Part shown: positions 1 to 8,770 of the stretch, piece after piece | Layout: the number at the start of each line of letters is the position of its first letter | How positions within the stretch are numbered: position 1 is the stretch's first letter | Assembly (NCBI GenBank): GCA_016870995.1 | Contig: VFZU01000010.1 | Span: 1-64,000 of the forward strand | Origin: Acidobacteriota bacterium | GTDB lineage: Bacteria > Acidobacteriota > Terriglobia > Bryobacterales > Bryobacteraceae | Direction of reading: 5' to 3' | Length of the DNA: 64,000 bases | Made by a program: the position numbers and the translations under genes | The notes under the pieces: generated by a model | The model's database searches: none | Told to the model about the DNA's origin: nothing | Seen by the model: the letters and a program-made list of their open reading frames with translations, nothing else

Positions 1-69
1 CTTGTTCGTGCTCGCCCCAGCTTCCAGGATCCGCGCGATCTCTTCATTGCTGTACCGCTTCTTCTTCAT
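1..69 (-). CDS. IS3-type transposase OrfA, N-terminus only
   Basis: This is the first 23 codons of a gene that runs off the left edge of the window. It reads MKKKRYSNEEIARILEAGAS, which resembles the start of IS3-family OrfA proteins: a basic start, then an (E/N)E-I-x-x-I-L helix opening a helix-turn-helix that binds the insertion sequence ends. A strong ribosome binding site (AAGGAGA) sits just upstream of the ATG. OrfA is normally expressed with OrfB by frameshifting to give the active transposase. The gene starts about 60 bases beyond the broken end of the ABC permease, which suits an element inserted there. The fragment is too short for a firm family call. Confidence 0.5.
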   Translation of the reverse strand, partial: MKKKRYSNEEIARILEAGASTNK

Positions 70-130
70 TGATCTCTCCTTTCCTCTTGAAAGATCCTAT
101 GATTTCCGCTGGTACGATTTTAGGGCGTCA
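1..130 (-). mobile_element. Probable left end of an insertion sequence
   Basis: Read on the minus strand, the DNA from 130 onward begins TGACGCCCTAAAATCG and leads into the strong ribosome binding site and the transposase-like ORF. A TGA-initial terminus is common for IS3-family elements. In the repaired reading frame of the neighbouring permease this TGA is the stop codon, so the element may have cut the permease and supplied its stop. The other end lies outside the window, so the inverted repeat and target duplication cannot be seen. Confidence 0.33.
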
Positions 131-1127
131 GGTCACAAGCAGGCTCGCCACCACGCAACCCAATATCGCGCCGGCAAAAAAAGCATTCCGGCCTCTCCAA
201 GAATCAGAAACAGAATCCCACCATTGGTGAAGCCGAGAGTCTTCATCAAACCGACTTGTTTGACGCGCTCGCGCACGGCCATCGCCATCGTGTTGGCGGA
301 AACAAGCAGAATCGTAAACGTCACGGCACCACAGATCGAAAGCAAGAAAACCTTTACATTGCCGAGAAACGAGACGAAGCTGAGGGTAAACGCCGCCTCG
401 GTTTCGGTCCGTGTTTGGACCGGCGCGTTTTGAAACATCGCATCGACATCACGCTGAATGGACGAGACCACATCCGTCGAACTGGCAAGAATGTTGAACG
501 TCCCCGCAAAATCTCGCCTGCCAGCAGGGAGGCTTGATAAAGGTACTCGTTGTTGAAGAACAAGGTTTCATCCGCGAGCGGATCGTCGAAGATACCTCGG
601 ACATTCAGCTCCATATTGCCCGGAAAAATGTCACCCTTCAACGTGATGCGATCTCCGAGCTTGATGTCGAGCTTGTTCGCGAGTCTGCTCCCGATGATGC
701 AGGCTGTGCGCTCTTTCAAGAAAGCCTGTTTCTGTTCAGGAGCAACCTCAAGATCGATCTGAACTTTGAAGAAGTCTTCAGGCTCGACAGCAAATCGTGC
801 GAGGTTGTTGCGCTGATCGGCGGTTTGATCCTTGTAAGTTCCGCCGTACCACATTGAAATGTAAAGGTCCTTGACGCCAGCGACACTGCGGATTTTCTGC
901 TTGTAGGATGCAGGCATGATCACTGTCAACGAAATGCGGTTGCGAGTGATCAGGCGCAACGCTTGCGCGGCCGTGGGGTCTGAGAAGTAAAACGCGTTGT
1001 ACATCGCAAACAAAACTCCCAGCAACGTGAACGACATCGTGACACTCAGTACAGTCAGGATGCTGCGCCGCTTGCTGCGAAGAGTGTTCTTGAAAATCAA
1101 CGGCAACAATCGCAACATGCTCTCCAT
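128..1127 (-). pseudogene. ABC transporter permease (FtsX/MacB type), frameshifted and truncated
   Basis: The first 190 or so residues form a normal MacB/FtsX-type permease N-terminus: a membrane helix at about residues 17-40, then an extracytoplasmic MacB-like periplasmic domain. Near base 520 the frame is lost; the next frame continues with RRDFAGTFNIL, a long helix and the second membrane segment (VFLLSICGAVTFTILL), then the conserved cytoplasmic stretch RERVKQVGLMKTLGF. A second shift lies in a run of seven T near base 190. After it the protein would end ASLLVT, before the last membrane helix of the family. Such permeases export or extract substrates with a separate ATPase, which is not seen here. 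Two shifts plus a lost C-terminus beside a transposase indicate a dead gene, although the poly-T shift alone could be a sequence error. Confidence 0.75.
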
Positions 1128-1160
1128 TCTGGACGCAACCCTTCGCCGTTTGTTCGTTAA

Positions 1161-1400
1161 TTATTCAATATCATTCCAGCCACCCCAGCCTTTCGTCTTA
1201 AAGCGCCAAAACAGATGTAGACCGATGCCTGTCGCGATTGCAGCTGCAAAAAAGAGTCCGAACCACTCCCAATCCCGAAGCATCCAGGCGGTTATTGCAA
1301 TCAGAATTCACTTGATGAGGCGAAACCTGACGCTTTGCGCTTTGGTTGAAAACGCAACGCGAAACTCCCGTCGCAGAAGATCGATCACTGCCATCGCCAT
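1161..1400 (-). pseudogene. Small membrane protein with in-frame TGA
   Basis: Not in the ORF track. Read from the ATG at 1400, the frame gives MAMAVIDLLRREFRVAFSTK and continues to RFRLIK, then TGA at 1310-1308, then ILIAITAWMLRDWEWFGLFF, a second hydrophobic stretch (AAIATGIGLHLFW) and a Trp/Gly-rich end (KGWGGWNDIE). Both halves are in one frame and together look like an 80-residue protein with a basic N-terminus and one or two membrane helices. A Trp codon TGG changed to TGA would explain the stop. It lies between the DUF6544-like gene (6 bases after its stop) and the broken permease, on the same strand. Function unknown. Confidence 0.55.
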
Positions 1401-1406
1401 TCAAGC

Positions 1407-2231
1407 TTAACGCTCCCGGTAAATGGCCTTTGAGATCGTGGCCCGGAAGAACTCACTGAACTTGGGTGTGCCGTATTGCCAGCCAGCGCGAATCTTCGTC
1501 GGGACATTTCGACCTTCGAAAGTTTTTCGCTCGTCTACCAGCACACCGAACGGATGCAGGGCATAGGAACCACCATCAGGATTACCCCAACGGTCAAAGA
1601 CAATGACTTGGTCAGCTGTATTCGTAGCGGGCATCCATGCATCTCGTTCTGCTTCATAGCGACCCAGTGCAGAGCGAGTTACATCTGGCCCATCGTCTTT
1701 GGCAACAGGAATCAAACCAAAGATGCGCCATTCCATCTTTCCCGACCCGTTGACCAATTCATCGGCACCGACAACCGGCAATCCATACATGCTGGCTGTG
1801 CCAGCCCAGATCATTCCGCATTCGGCTGTGATGACCTGCTCGGCAACGAAGGGATGCCAGGCCCCAATCAAGATCTCCCCTTGCATCGTAAGCCGAACTG
1901 CAGGCCCGGCCCAAAGCCGTTCGAGCCCTGCATTACCATCTGCAGGCACATCGCCGGGGTAACGTACAGCCCCGCAGGCAAGCAACAACAAAAGGAGGTT
2001 GGCGCCGATACCGAGTTTGGCCTCAGACAATTCAAACAGCCAGGCAATCGTAGACAAAACCACCAGAATCGGCAGCGCAGAGAGCCACCAATCCAGTCGC
2101 AGCATGATGCCAAAAGCCAGCGCGAAAAAGCACAGTAAAAGCAAAATCCACACCCAGCGCTGCGCCATGCGATTGCCGGCCAGGTGGCACACCGCATGGA
2201 TGAGCGTGACGGCGATCAAGGCAAACCGCAT
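1407..2231 (-). CDS. DUF6544-like membrane protein, possibly shortened
   Basis: The predicted product has 274 residues. Three or four hydrophobic helices occupy roughly the first 90 residues, followed by a soluble domain with LTMQGEILIGAWHPFVAEQV and, near the end, RWGNPDG, HPFGVLVDERKTFEGRNVPT and RAGWQYGT, strings I associate with DUF6544 proteins. In that family I expect about 50 more residues between the GR-x-x-AE helix and RWGNPDG, so there may be an in-frame deletion around the DAWMPATNTADQ segment. The ORF track starts further upstream, but the ATG at 2231 has GGAGG eight bases ahead and opens straight into the first membrane helix. Function unknown. Confidence 0.6.
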   Translation of the reverse strand: MRFALIAVTLIHAVCHLAGNRMAQRWVWILLLLCFFALAFGIMLRLDWWLSALPILVVLSTIAWLFELSEAKLGIGANLLLLLLACGAVRYPGDVPADGNAGLERLWAGPAVRLTMQGEILIGAWHPFVAEQVITAECGMIWAGTASMYGLPVVGADELVNGSGKMEWRIFGLIPVAKDDGPDVTRSALGRYEAERDAWMPATNTADQVIVFDRWGNPDGGSYALHPFGVLVDERKTFEGRNVPTKIRAGWQYGTPKFSEFFRATISKAIYRER

Positions 2232-2346
2232 AGAAAGACCTCCAAGAATCAATTTTGCATTTTGCCTGCCAATCAGAAGTGGATTGCATGCATCATTCTG
2301 AGCCATGAACTTTGCGTCATTTCGCTCATTCTGCCCGAAATAACAC

Positions 2347-2383
2347 TTGACAGTATCAATGATTTAAAGCACATTGTAATACA
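2347..2383 (+). promoter_or_regulatory. Candidate promoter and operator of the PadR gene
   Basis: A consensus -35 box TTGACA lies at 2347-2352. A short palindrome TGTAATACA follows at 2375-2383, directly before the PadR start codon. PadR proteins commonly repress their own promoters by binding short inverted repeats near the start. No good -10 box at normal spacing is visible, so this is only a suggestion. Confidence 0.28.
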
Positions 2384-2387
2384 TAAT

Positions 2388-2738
2388 ATGCTTGGTGAAT
2401 TCGAATACTGCGTGATTGCCGCATGCCAACAATTGGGCGAAGCCGCCTATGGAGCGGCCATAGCGGCACGAATTGAGCAGACCACGGGACGAAACTGTTC
2501 CGCTGGCGCTTTGTACCTCACCCTGGACCGGCTGGAGTCGAAAGGACTGATTCGCACTCACCTTGGAGAACCGACACAAGAGCGAGGAGGCCGCGCCAAG
2601 CGGATGGTGATCGTGACGGCAGAGGGCATCAAATCGGCAGCGGAGTTCTACAAAGCAATCACCAAGATTTCCAAAGGGATCCGATGGGAGGTGAGCACAC
2701 ATGCAAATTGCAATCTGGTTGCTGACCAAGCTATTTAG
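2388..2738 (+). CDS. PadR-family transcriptional regulator
   Basis: The product has 116 residues. The N-terminal winged helix shows the PadR pattern: LGEFEYCVIAACQQLGEAAY, then IAARIEQTTGRNCSAGALYL and TLDRLESKGLIRTHLGEPTQ, followed by the basic wing ERGGRAKR. Proteins of this type repress their own operon and respond to ligands or to an accessory membrane protein. The ATG at 2388 was chosen because the conserved LGEFE begins right after it; the longer ORF upstream has no family similarity. The last 38 bases overlap the next gene, and the C-terminal tail after KISKG looks unlike the family, so the tail may have grown by loss of an earlier stop. Confidence 0.85.
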   Translation: MLGEFEYCVIAACQQLGEAAYGAAIAARIEQTTGRNCSAGALYLTLDRLESKGLIRTHLGEPTQERGGRAKRMVIVTAEGIKSAAEFYKAITKISKGIRWEVSTHANCNLVADQAI

Positions 2739-3408
2739 TGATCTACTGACCAGCGATTCTGAGCGTGAGGCGATCCTTGGAGATTTCGAGGAGCGGCACC
2801 TCAAGGGCACTTGGCGCGCACTCGGTGAGACGCTTCGATTGGTGATGATCCGCCAGGCCCAACTTTGGAAGACGTGGCAACCCTGGCTTCTCTTTCTGGT
2901 TCTCCTGCTGCCGATAAACGCCGTTCAGCAAGCATGCGGTTCCATTCTAGAGGTGCTCTTCATGCAGCCGCTGGGCAGCCAGAGCATTCGCATGACTGTG
3001 CTTTTTGCTGCAATTCTGACCATCACGCTGGGTTGGCGCGGCGGGTTTTGCGCTGCACGGCTTGGCGGGCTTTCCCGGTGGAGTGTACTCTTCGTCGTGC
3101 TTGCCACCTCGCAACTCGCAATTTGGCGAGCGGAACCGACAGTGAGAGCTTGGTTCCTGATTACGACTGGCTTGCTCACCGGCTTGCCGACGCTGCTGGG
3201 AGCATGGCGAGCGAGTTCGCCAAGCCCCTTGGACACATCATCCCGGTTGCTGCTTTTTTCGGTGCAAGTGATGGAATATTGTGGGCTCTTCCTGGCCGCT
3301 CAGCCGTCCCAATCTACCGTTCCGCAGGACCCAATTTTGATCCCCGTACTGCTTTGGCCTATGGCGCTTCCGCTGCTTTATCGAGCTTCAATCCGCACCA
3401 CACAGTGA
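2701..3408 (+). CDS. Membrane protein with permease-prefix-like N-terminus
   Basis: The protein has 235 residues. The N-terminus carries SEREAILGDFEERH, the pattern I know from the short permease-prefix domain (type 2) found in acidobacterial transporters and in partners of PadR regulators. After it come about six hydrophobic helices (for example WLLFLVLLLPINAV and MTVLFAAILTITLGW) and a short basic tail. A GGGAGG ribosome binding site precedes the ATG, and the start overlaps the PadR gene by 38 bases, so the two are translated together. No ATP-binding or MacB permease gene follows, so it is an orphan partner. It may act as membrane sensor or anchor for PadR; that role is inferred. Confidence 0.6.
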   Translation: MQIAIWLLTKLFSDLLTSDSEREAILGDFEERHLKGTWRALGETLRLVMIRQAQLWKTWQPWLLFLVLLLPINAVQQACGSILEVLFMQPLGSQSIRMTVLFAAILTITLGWRGGFCAARLGGLSRWSVLFVVLATSQLAIWRAEPTVRAWFLITTGLLTGLPTLLGAWRASSPSPLDTSSRLLLFSVQVMEYCGLFLAAQPSQSTVPQDPILIPVLLWPMALPLLYRASIRTTQ

Positions 3409-3448
3409 ATTTGGATGTAGTCTGTTAGACACTCAGAAGAGATTTGTT

Positions 3449-5470
3449 ATGAGCGTCAAACACACCCCCTACGTACCCGAACACATGAAGATGAAGGAGT
3501 TCAGCTGGGCTGCCCTCATTCTTGGCCTTGTCATGACTGTGGTGCTTGGCGCGGCGAATGCCTACCTTGGCTTGCGCGCGGGAATCACGATTGCTGCAAC
3601 GTACCCCGCGGCCGTGATTGGTATGGCGGTGATCCGTATGTGGCGCGGCACGATCCTCGAAGAGAACATTGCTCGCACGGCGGGATCAATTGGCGAAAGC
3701 GTTGCCGCCGGGGCCATCTTCACCTTGCCGGCATTTGTGATCGCCAGGGTATGGCCCAGCTTCTCGGGGCCGGATGCTTACTGGAAGTCAACCGTGCTCA
3801 TGATTATCGGCAGCCTGTTGGGCGTGCTGTTTGTGAGCCTCGTGCGCCGCGCGCTCGTTGAAGACCCTGAACTACCCTTTCCGGAATCCGTGGCTGCCAG
3901 CGAAATCCACAAGGCCGGTCAGCAAGGCTCAGGCGCGGCCAAGTACCTGTTCTGGAATATCGGTACCGGCGGTCTGATCTACATCCTTGGTGTCTTGAAG
4001 GTCTTCGCCGTAGACAAAGAATTCTTCCTGAAGGTCGGCGAGCTCGGCAAGAGCCTTCTGCGCCTTGGCCCGTCGGGGAGTACACAAACCGTTCCCGTCG
4101 GTGCAACCACCATGGTGGCGGCTCCAACCGTGAGCCCCGCCTATATTGGAGTCGGCTACATCATCGGGCCCAAGCTCGCGGCCTTGCAGTTCTCTGGCGG
4201 CGTCATCGCCTGGGGCATCTTTGTCCCGCTGATCCTATACATCCTCGGCCCGAACATCCAGCAATACCTTCCAGCCAATTCGACCGACGAAAGCTGGGCT
4301 GGGCTGGCTGCTGCAGTTTGGCGCTATATCGTTCGTCCGATCGCGATCGGCGGCATGTTGGTTGGCGCCGCATTCACAATGTTCAAAATGCGCAAGAACC
4401 TCGGTGTAGGCCTGACCCGCGCATTCGGCGAGCTCACCGGCCCCAAGATCGACATCGAAAAGCTCAATCGTACAGAGCGCTACATGAGTTCCAAAGTTGT
4501 TCTGATGCTGATCGGAGTTCTGTTCGCGATCATGTGCGTCCTCTACACCTATCTCGCCGACTCCATCGGTGGCGGCATCACCGCAGCAATTGTGATGTTG
4601 ATCGTGGGTTTCTTCTTCGCTACGATCTCCGGCTTCCTCGTCGGAGTGATCGGCTCTTCGAACAATCCGATCTCAGGCCTCACGCTTTCTACGCTGATCA
4701 TCGCCGCACTTTTGATGGTGGCGCTGGGCGTAACGGGCCCACAGGGCGTGACCGCAGTGTTGGGAGTAGCCAGCGTTGTCTGCGTCAGCTCCGCAGTTGC
4801 CGGCGAACTGCTCCAGGATTTCAAAGTCGGCTGGTTGCTCGGCGGCACGCCTCGCACGATTCAGCTCGTTGAACTCGTCGCAGTCGTCGTCGCCAGCGCA
4901 GCCATGTACTGGCCGCTCTGGATCTTGAACGAAGGCAATCTCAAGGCCGGTGGTCTCGGCTTCGGCGACAAAGCGCTTCCCGCGCCGCAAGCCGGACTGA
5001 TGGCGTCCCTCGCTCAAGGTATAGTCGGCGGCGAGATGGCATGGCCGCTCATCATTGCCGGCATCTTCTTCGGTATCGTGCTCATTATGGTGCAGGTGAA
5101 GAGCCCGATGCTGGTCTCGGTTGGGATGTACCTGCCCTTTGCCACCACCTTCGCAATCTTCATCGGTGGCTTGGTGCGCTGGTTGAGTGACTCGATGGCG
5201 GAACGTCGGGGCCTGAACGAAGCGCAACGGGCTCGCGTCGAAAATGCCGGAGTTCTTGTTTCCTCGGGTCTCATCGCGGGAGAAGCACTCTGCGGCCTGA
5301 TCACCGCATACTTCGCCTGGCGTGAGATCAAAACCTGGGAGTTCTCAGCCGACCCCAGCTTTGCTCTTGGCATGCTCGTGATCGCTCTGCTGGGCTTCCT
5401 GTTGATCCGAATTCCTTTGAGTGCTGCGGGTCGCCCGGATGAGCCTGCGCCTCCGACGGCTATGATGTAG
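3449..5470 (+). CDS. OPT-family oligopeptide transporter
   Basis: A 673-residue polytopic membrane protein. The start (KEFSWAALILGLVMTVVLGA then NAYLGLRAGITIAATYPAAV) and the later SSNNPISGLTLSTLI and GPKLAALQFSGG segments are characteristic of prokaryotic oligopeptide transporter (OPT) proteins. They import small peptides or metal-chelate compounds with protons across the inner membrane. Length and the number of hydrophobic segments (about 14-16) match the family. The stop is followed after two bases by the TTG start of the spermidine-synthase-like gene, so both probably share a transcript with the HEAT-repeat gene beyond. The substrate cannot be read from the sequence. Confidence 0.9.
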   Translation: MSVKHTPYVPEHMKMKEFSWAALILGLVMTVVLGAANAYLGLRAGITIAATYPAAVIGMAVIRMWRGTILEENIARTAGSIGESVAAGAIFTLPAFVIARVWPSFSGPDAYWKSTVLMIIGSLLGVLFVSLVRRALVEDPELPFPESVAASEIHKAGQQGSGAAKYLFWNIGTGGLIYILGVLKVFAVDKEFFLKVGELGKSLLRLGPSGSTQTVPVGATTMVAAPTVSPAYIGVGYIIGPKLAALQFSGGVIAWGIFVPLILYILGPNIQQYLPANSTDESWAGLAAAVWRYIVRPIAIGGMLVGAAFTMFKMRKNLGVGLTRAFGELTGPKIDIEKLNRTERYMSSKVVLMLIGVLFAIMCVLYTYLADSIGGGITAAIVMLIVGFFFATISGFLVGVIGSSNNPISGLTLSTLIIAALLMVALGVTGPQGVTAVLGVASVVCVSSAVAGELLQDFKVGWLLGGTPRTIQLVELVAVVVASAAMYWPLWILNEGNLKAGGLGFGDKALPAPQAGLMASLAQGIVGGEMAWPLIIAGIFFGIVLIMVQVKSPMLVSVGMYLPFATTFAIFIGGLVRWLSDSMAERRGLNEAQRARVENAGVLVSSGLIAGEALCGLITAYFAWREIKTWEFSADPSFALGMLVIALLGFLLIRIPLSAAGRPDEPAPPTAMM

Positions 5471-5472
5471 AG

Positions 5473-7839
5473 TTGACAAGAATTTCCACCTCGAACCCGG
5501 CGCCCCGCGCCGCTAACTGGTCCACCATCTACACGGGTGTGGCCCTCACAACGATGGCGACACTGTTGATGGAGCTAACGCTCACCCGCATCTACAGCGT
5601 CATTTTCTACTACCACTTCGCGTTTCTGGCAATTTCTGTAGCCCTCTTTGGTCTCGGAGCTGGGGGTGTCTTCTCTTATGTGGTTAATGGCTGGCAGGGA
5701 ACGCTGTACCAGAAGCTGGGTCGCCTTGCGGCTCTCAATAGCGTCTCCGTGGTTGCCTCGCTCGTCTTTCTGCTAACGCGGCAAGGAAACCCCGGCAATC
5801 TTGAGCTCGTAGTGATCTACTTCTTTTCGGCGCTGCCGTTTCTGTTGGCTGGCGCGATCGTCTCGCTGGTCATTTCAGAAACGATCGAACGCGTCGAGCG
5901 TGTCTACTTCTTCGATCTGATTGGCGCCGCAGCGGGCTGTTTGCTGCTGATCCCGCTGCTCGATACCTTCGGCGGGCCAAACACGGTGATCGCCGTGGCT
6001 GTTCTATTCGCCGCCACCTCTGCAATCTGGTACAACCTGGCCCGCGAATTCTCTGGTCGTGTCGCAGCTGTCGCTCTGGCGCTGGCTCTCACCGCGCTGT
6101 TCGTCTTCAATATTCGTCTCAATTGGATCGACATCCGCTACGCAAAGGGCATGACTCTAGCCAACGAGCAATTCGTCAAGTGGAATAGCTTCTCCCGCAT
6201 CGCTGTCTCCAAAGAGGGTGGCACAAACTTGCCGAACATCGTCATCGACGCCGACGCAGCGACGGGCATCTTCACGCAGAACCACAACACGATGTCTGAG
6301 GCCTCGCGCAAGAGCATCCTCAATGGCGGCCCCGGCTTACCTTACAAGTTGAAGCCAGGTGCCAAGGCGCTGATCATTGGTCCCGGTGGCGGCTGGGACG
6401 TTTCTCGCGCCCTCGCCAGCGGCAGCAAGGACATTACCGGTGTTGAAATCAATCCGATCATCGCTACCACCGTCATGCGCGAGAAGTTCCCGAACCTCAG
6501 CCACAATTTGTACCTCCGGCCGGAGATACGGATCCAGGTGGAGGATGGTCGAAGCTTCGTTCGCCGTAGCCCAGAGAAATATCAGGTGATCCAGGCGACG
6601 CTGGTCGACACCTGGGCTTCCACGGCAGCCGGAGCCTTCAGCCTCAGCGAGAACAACCTCTACACTTCAGATGCTTTCTACGATTACCTCAGCCACCTGA
6701 GCGACGACGGCATTCTCGCCTTCACTCGCTGGGGCTTTGATCCTCCTCGTGAATCTCTGCGCCTTCTCTCGATCACAATCGAAGCATTGGAGCGGCTGGG
6801 TGAGCGTAATCCCGCTCAGCACGTCATCGTCGCCCGCGAAGGGTCCAATCAGATCAAAGGCTGGGGCGCCACCGATACGGTGATTTTCTCGCGCAAACCC
6901 ATGTCTGGCGCCTTTGTGCAGCAGGCCATTGCGTCGATGAAAGAGAGCAATATGGAGGTGATCTACGTACCGGGCACAGATCGCCGCACCCCATTTCAGG
7001 AGCTCCTCACCACGGTGGATCGCGAGACCTTCTTTGCGAACTATCAATACAACGTGACTTCCGTCAACGACAATCGCCCCTTCTTCTTCTATACCGTCCA
7101 GCCCAAGGACATTTGGAACTTCCTCTTCACAGATTCCAAAGAGAATGCCGATTACAAGATCAACCGTGCCGTGCCAATGCTGTTTGGAGTCCTGTTGGTT
7201 AGCTTGGTTGCCACGCTTGTGACGCTTTTGCTTCCTCCTCTCGTACTCGGTCAGCGATTACCTCAGGATCGGCGGCTACGTCTCTTTCTGCTCTACTTCG
7301 TCTGCCTCGGCGCGGGCTACATCATGATCCAGGTGTCATTGATTCAAAAGTTTGTCCTGCTGCTCGGACATCCTACCTATGCCCTCACGGTCATCATTTT
7401 CTCGATGCTGATTTCCAGTGGCCTCGGCAGTTTCTACTCGAAGCGAATCGTGAATAACAATGCCGAACGACTCAGAATCGTTTTGCTTCTCATCGTGATC
7501 CTGGTGCCGGTACTTGGTTTCTTTGCCGGGCTGGTTAGCGATCTCGGGCCTGCCTGGCCGCTACCGCTCAAGATGGCCGTTTCTGTGCTGCTCATTGCCC
7601 CGCTAGGCTTCCTGATGGGCATTCCCTTCCCCACGGGCCTCGGCACGCTGGAGAGCTGGGAAAAGTCTGCCGTCCGTTGGGGCTGGTCGATGAATGCGGC
7701 ATCGAGTGTGCTGGGCTCAGCCCTGGCGATCTTCTTCGCGATCTACCTCGGCCTTTATCAAACCCTCGTGCTTGGCGGCCTCCTGTATCTCGTGGCCGCA
7801 TGGATTTACCGGTCAACTTATGAGCAAGCACGCTCTTGA
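5473..7839 (+). CDS. Membrane-bound spermidine synthase-like protein
   Basis: A 788-residue protein with three parts. About six membrane helices come first (from TLLMELTLTRIYSVIFYYHF to about residue 220). A Rossmann methyltransferase-like domain of the spermidine/spermine synthase fold follows, with the glycine loop LIIGPGGGWDVSRAL at about residue 300 and the acidic GVEINP after the second strand. Six or more helices close the protein (about 570-788). Soluble polyamine synthases transfer aminopropyl groups from decarboxylated S-adenosylmethionine; the long membrane-embedded versions in acidobacteria have no established substrate. The start is TTG two bases after the OPT stop. An alternative ATG at 5554 would remove 27 residues. 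The gene overlaps the HEAT protein start by 20 bases. Confidence 0.8.
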   Translation: MTRISTSNPAPRAANWSTIYTGVALTTMATLLMELTLTRIYSVIFYYHFAFLAISVALFGLGAGGVFSYVVNGWQGTLYQKLGRLAALNSVSVVASLVFLLTRQGNPGNLELVVIYFFSALPFLLAGAIVSLVISETIERVERVYFFDLIGAAAGCLLLIPLLDTFGGPNTVIAVAVLFAATSAIWYNLAREFSGRVAAVALALALTALFVFNIRLNWIDIRYAKGMTLANEQFVKWNSFSRIAVSKEGGTNLPNIVIDADAATGIFTQNHNTMSEASRKSILNGGPGLPYKLKPGAKALIIGPGGGWDVSRALASGSKDITGVEINPIIATTVMREKFPNLSHNLYLRPEIRIQVEDGRSFVRRSPEKYQVIQATLVDTWASTAAGAFSLSENNLYTSDAFYDYLSHLSDDGILAFTRWGFDPPRESLRLLSITIEALERLGERNPAQHVIVAREGSNQIKGWGATDTVIFSRKPMSGAFVQQAIASMKESNMEVIYVPGTDRRTPFQELLTTVDRETFFANYQYNVTSVNDNRPFFFYTVQPKDIWNFLFTDSKENADYKINRAVPMLFGVLLVSLVATLVTLLLPPLVLGQRLPQDRRLRLFLLYFVCLGAGYIMIQVSLIQKFVLLLGHPTYALTVIIFSMLISSGLGSFYSKRIVNNNAERLRIVLLLIVILVPVLGFFAGLVSDLGPAWPLPLKMAVSVLLIAPLGFLMGIPFPTGLGTLESWEKSAVRWGWSMNAASSVLGSALAIFFAIYLGLYQTLVLGGLLYLVAAWIYRSTYEQARS

Positions 7840-8770
7840 GAAAAAACTGGAAGCACTATCGGTGCTGGGCGTCGAGGCGCTGCCAAAAGCTCTGGCTGAC
7901 AAGAACAATTTCTACGTTGGCAAAGCAGCCAAACGCGCGGCACAACTGAACGCAACCAGCTTGATTCCAAATCTGCTCGCTGCCTTCGATCGATTCTTCG
8001 AAGGTGGGGCTGAAGTTGATCCCAAGTGTTGGGCCAAATTGGGCATCATGGATGCGTTGTATCAATTGAACTGCCAGGAACCTGCTCCATACTTGAGAGC
8101 TTTCCATTGCGTTCAGATGGAACCTGTCTGGGGTGGAAAAGAAGATACCGCCGCCCCGGTGCGTGCTATGGCCGCGCTCGCCCTTATCGACACCAACCTC
8201 GATCCGATTCAGTTGCTTCGTGCTCTGGTAAATGGTCTACACGATGTCGACCAGCAGGTCCGCATCGAGACCGTGCGCGCCCTTGTAAGGCTCGGCCGCT
8301 GGGAAGGCGAATTGCTCATGCGCCAAAAGGTCCTTACTGGAGATGCCTCGCCTGAGGTCTTGGGGGCACTCTACAGCGCCATCCTTGAACTGGATCAATC
8401 TGGGTCGATCGGCTTCGTCAAACAGTTTTTGCAAAGCGAGGATGAGGCCGCCCAACTTGAGGCCGCCGCCTCCCTTGCCCAATCCCGTCACCTCGAAGCG
8501 TTTGAAGCCGCCAAAAATCTCTGGCCCAGAATTTTGACCCGAAATCTTCGCCGCACCATTGTCATCGCCATGGGAGCTTCGCCTCTCGATGAGGCGAGGG
8601 TTTTTCTTTTGGAGCTTTTGCGAAAAGAAGCAGATGAGACAGCAGCCTGGGCGCTCACTGCGCTGGCATCAAGCAGGCATCGGATGGAACTGCGCGACGA
8701 AATCGCAACGCTCGTTTCAGATCGTTCCGACAGGCAGTTGTCTCAGGTGTTTCGTGAAGAATACGGCTAG
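7820..8770 (+). CDS. HEAT-repeat protein
   Basis: A 316-residue soluble, helix-rich protein starting MSKHALEKKLEALSVLGVEA. It contains repeated pairs of helices typical of HEAT/PBS-lyase-type repeats, for example VRAMAALALIDTNLDPIQLL, QQVRIETVRALVRLGRW and EAAQLEAAASLAQSRHLEAF. Such proteins are scaffolds for protein-protein contacts. No signal peptide is seen. The ATG at 7820 lies inside the end of the upstream gene (20-base overlap), showing translational coupling to the spermidine-synthase-like protein; the longer ORF start in the track is a read-through of that gene. The stop overlaps that of the GH88 gene on the other strand by a few bases. A partner role for the membrane enzyme is inferred from the overlap only. 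Confidence 0.7.
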   Translation: MSKHALEKKLEALSVLGVEALPKALADKNNFYVGKAAKRAAQLNATSLIPNLLAAFDRFFEGGAEVDPKCWAKLGIMDALYQLNCQEPAPYLRAFHCVQMEPVWGGKEDTAAPVRAMAALALIDTNLDPIQLLRALVNGLHDVDQQVRIETVRALVRLGRWEGELLMRQKVLTGDASPEVLGALYSAILELDQSGSIGFVKQFLQSEDEAAQLEAAASLAQSRHLEAFEAAKNLWPRILTRNLRRTIVIAMGASPLDEARVFLLELLRKEADETAAWALTALASSRHRMELRDEIATLVSDRSDRQLSQVFREEYG

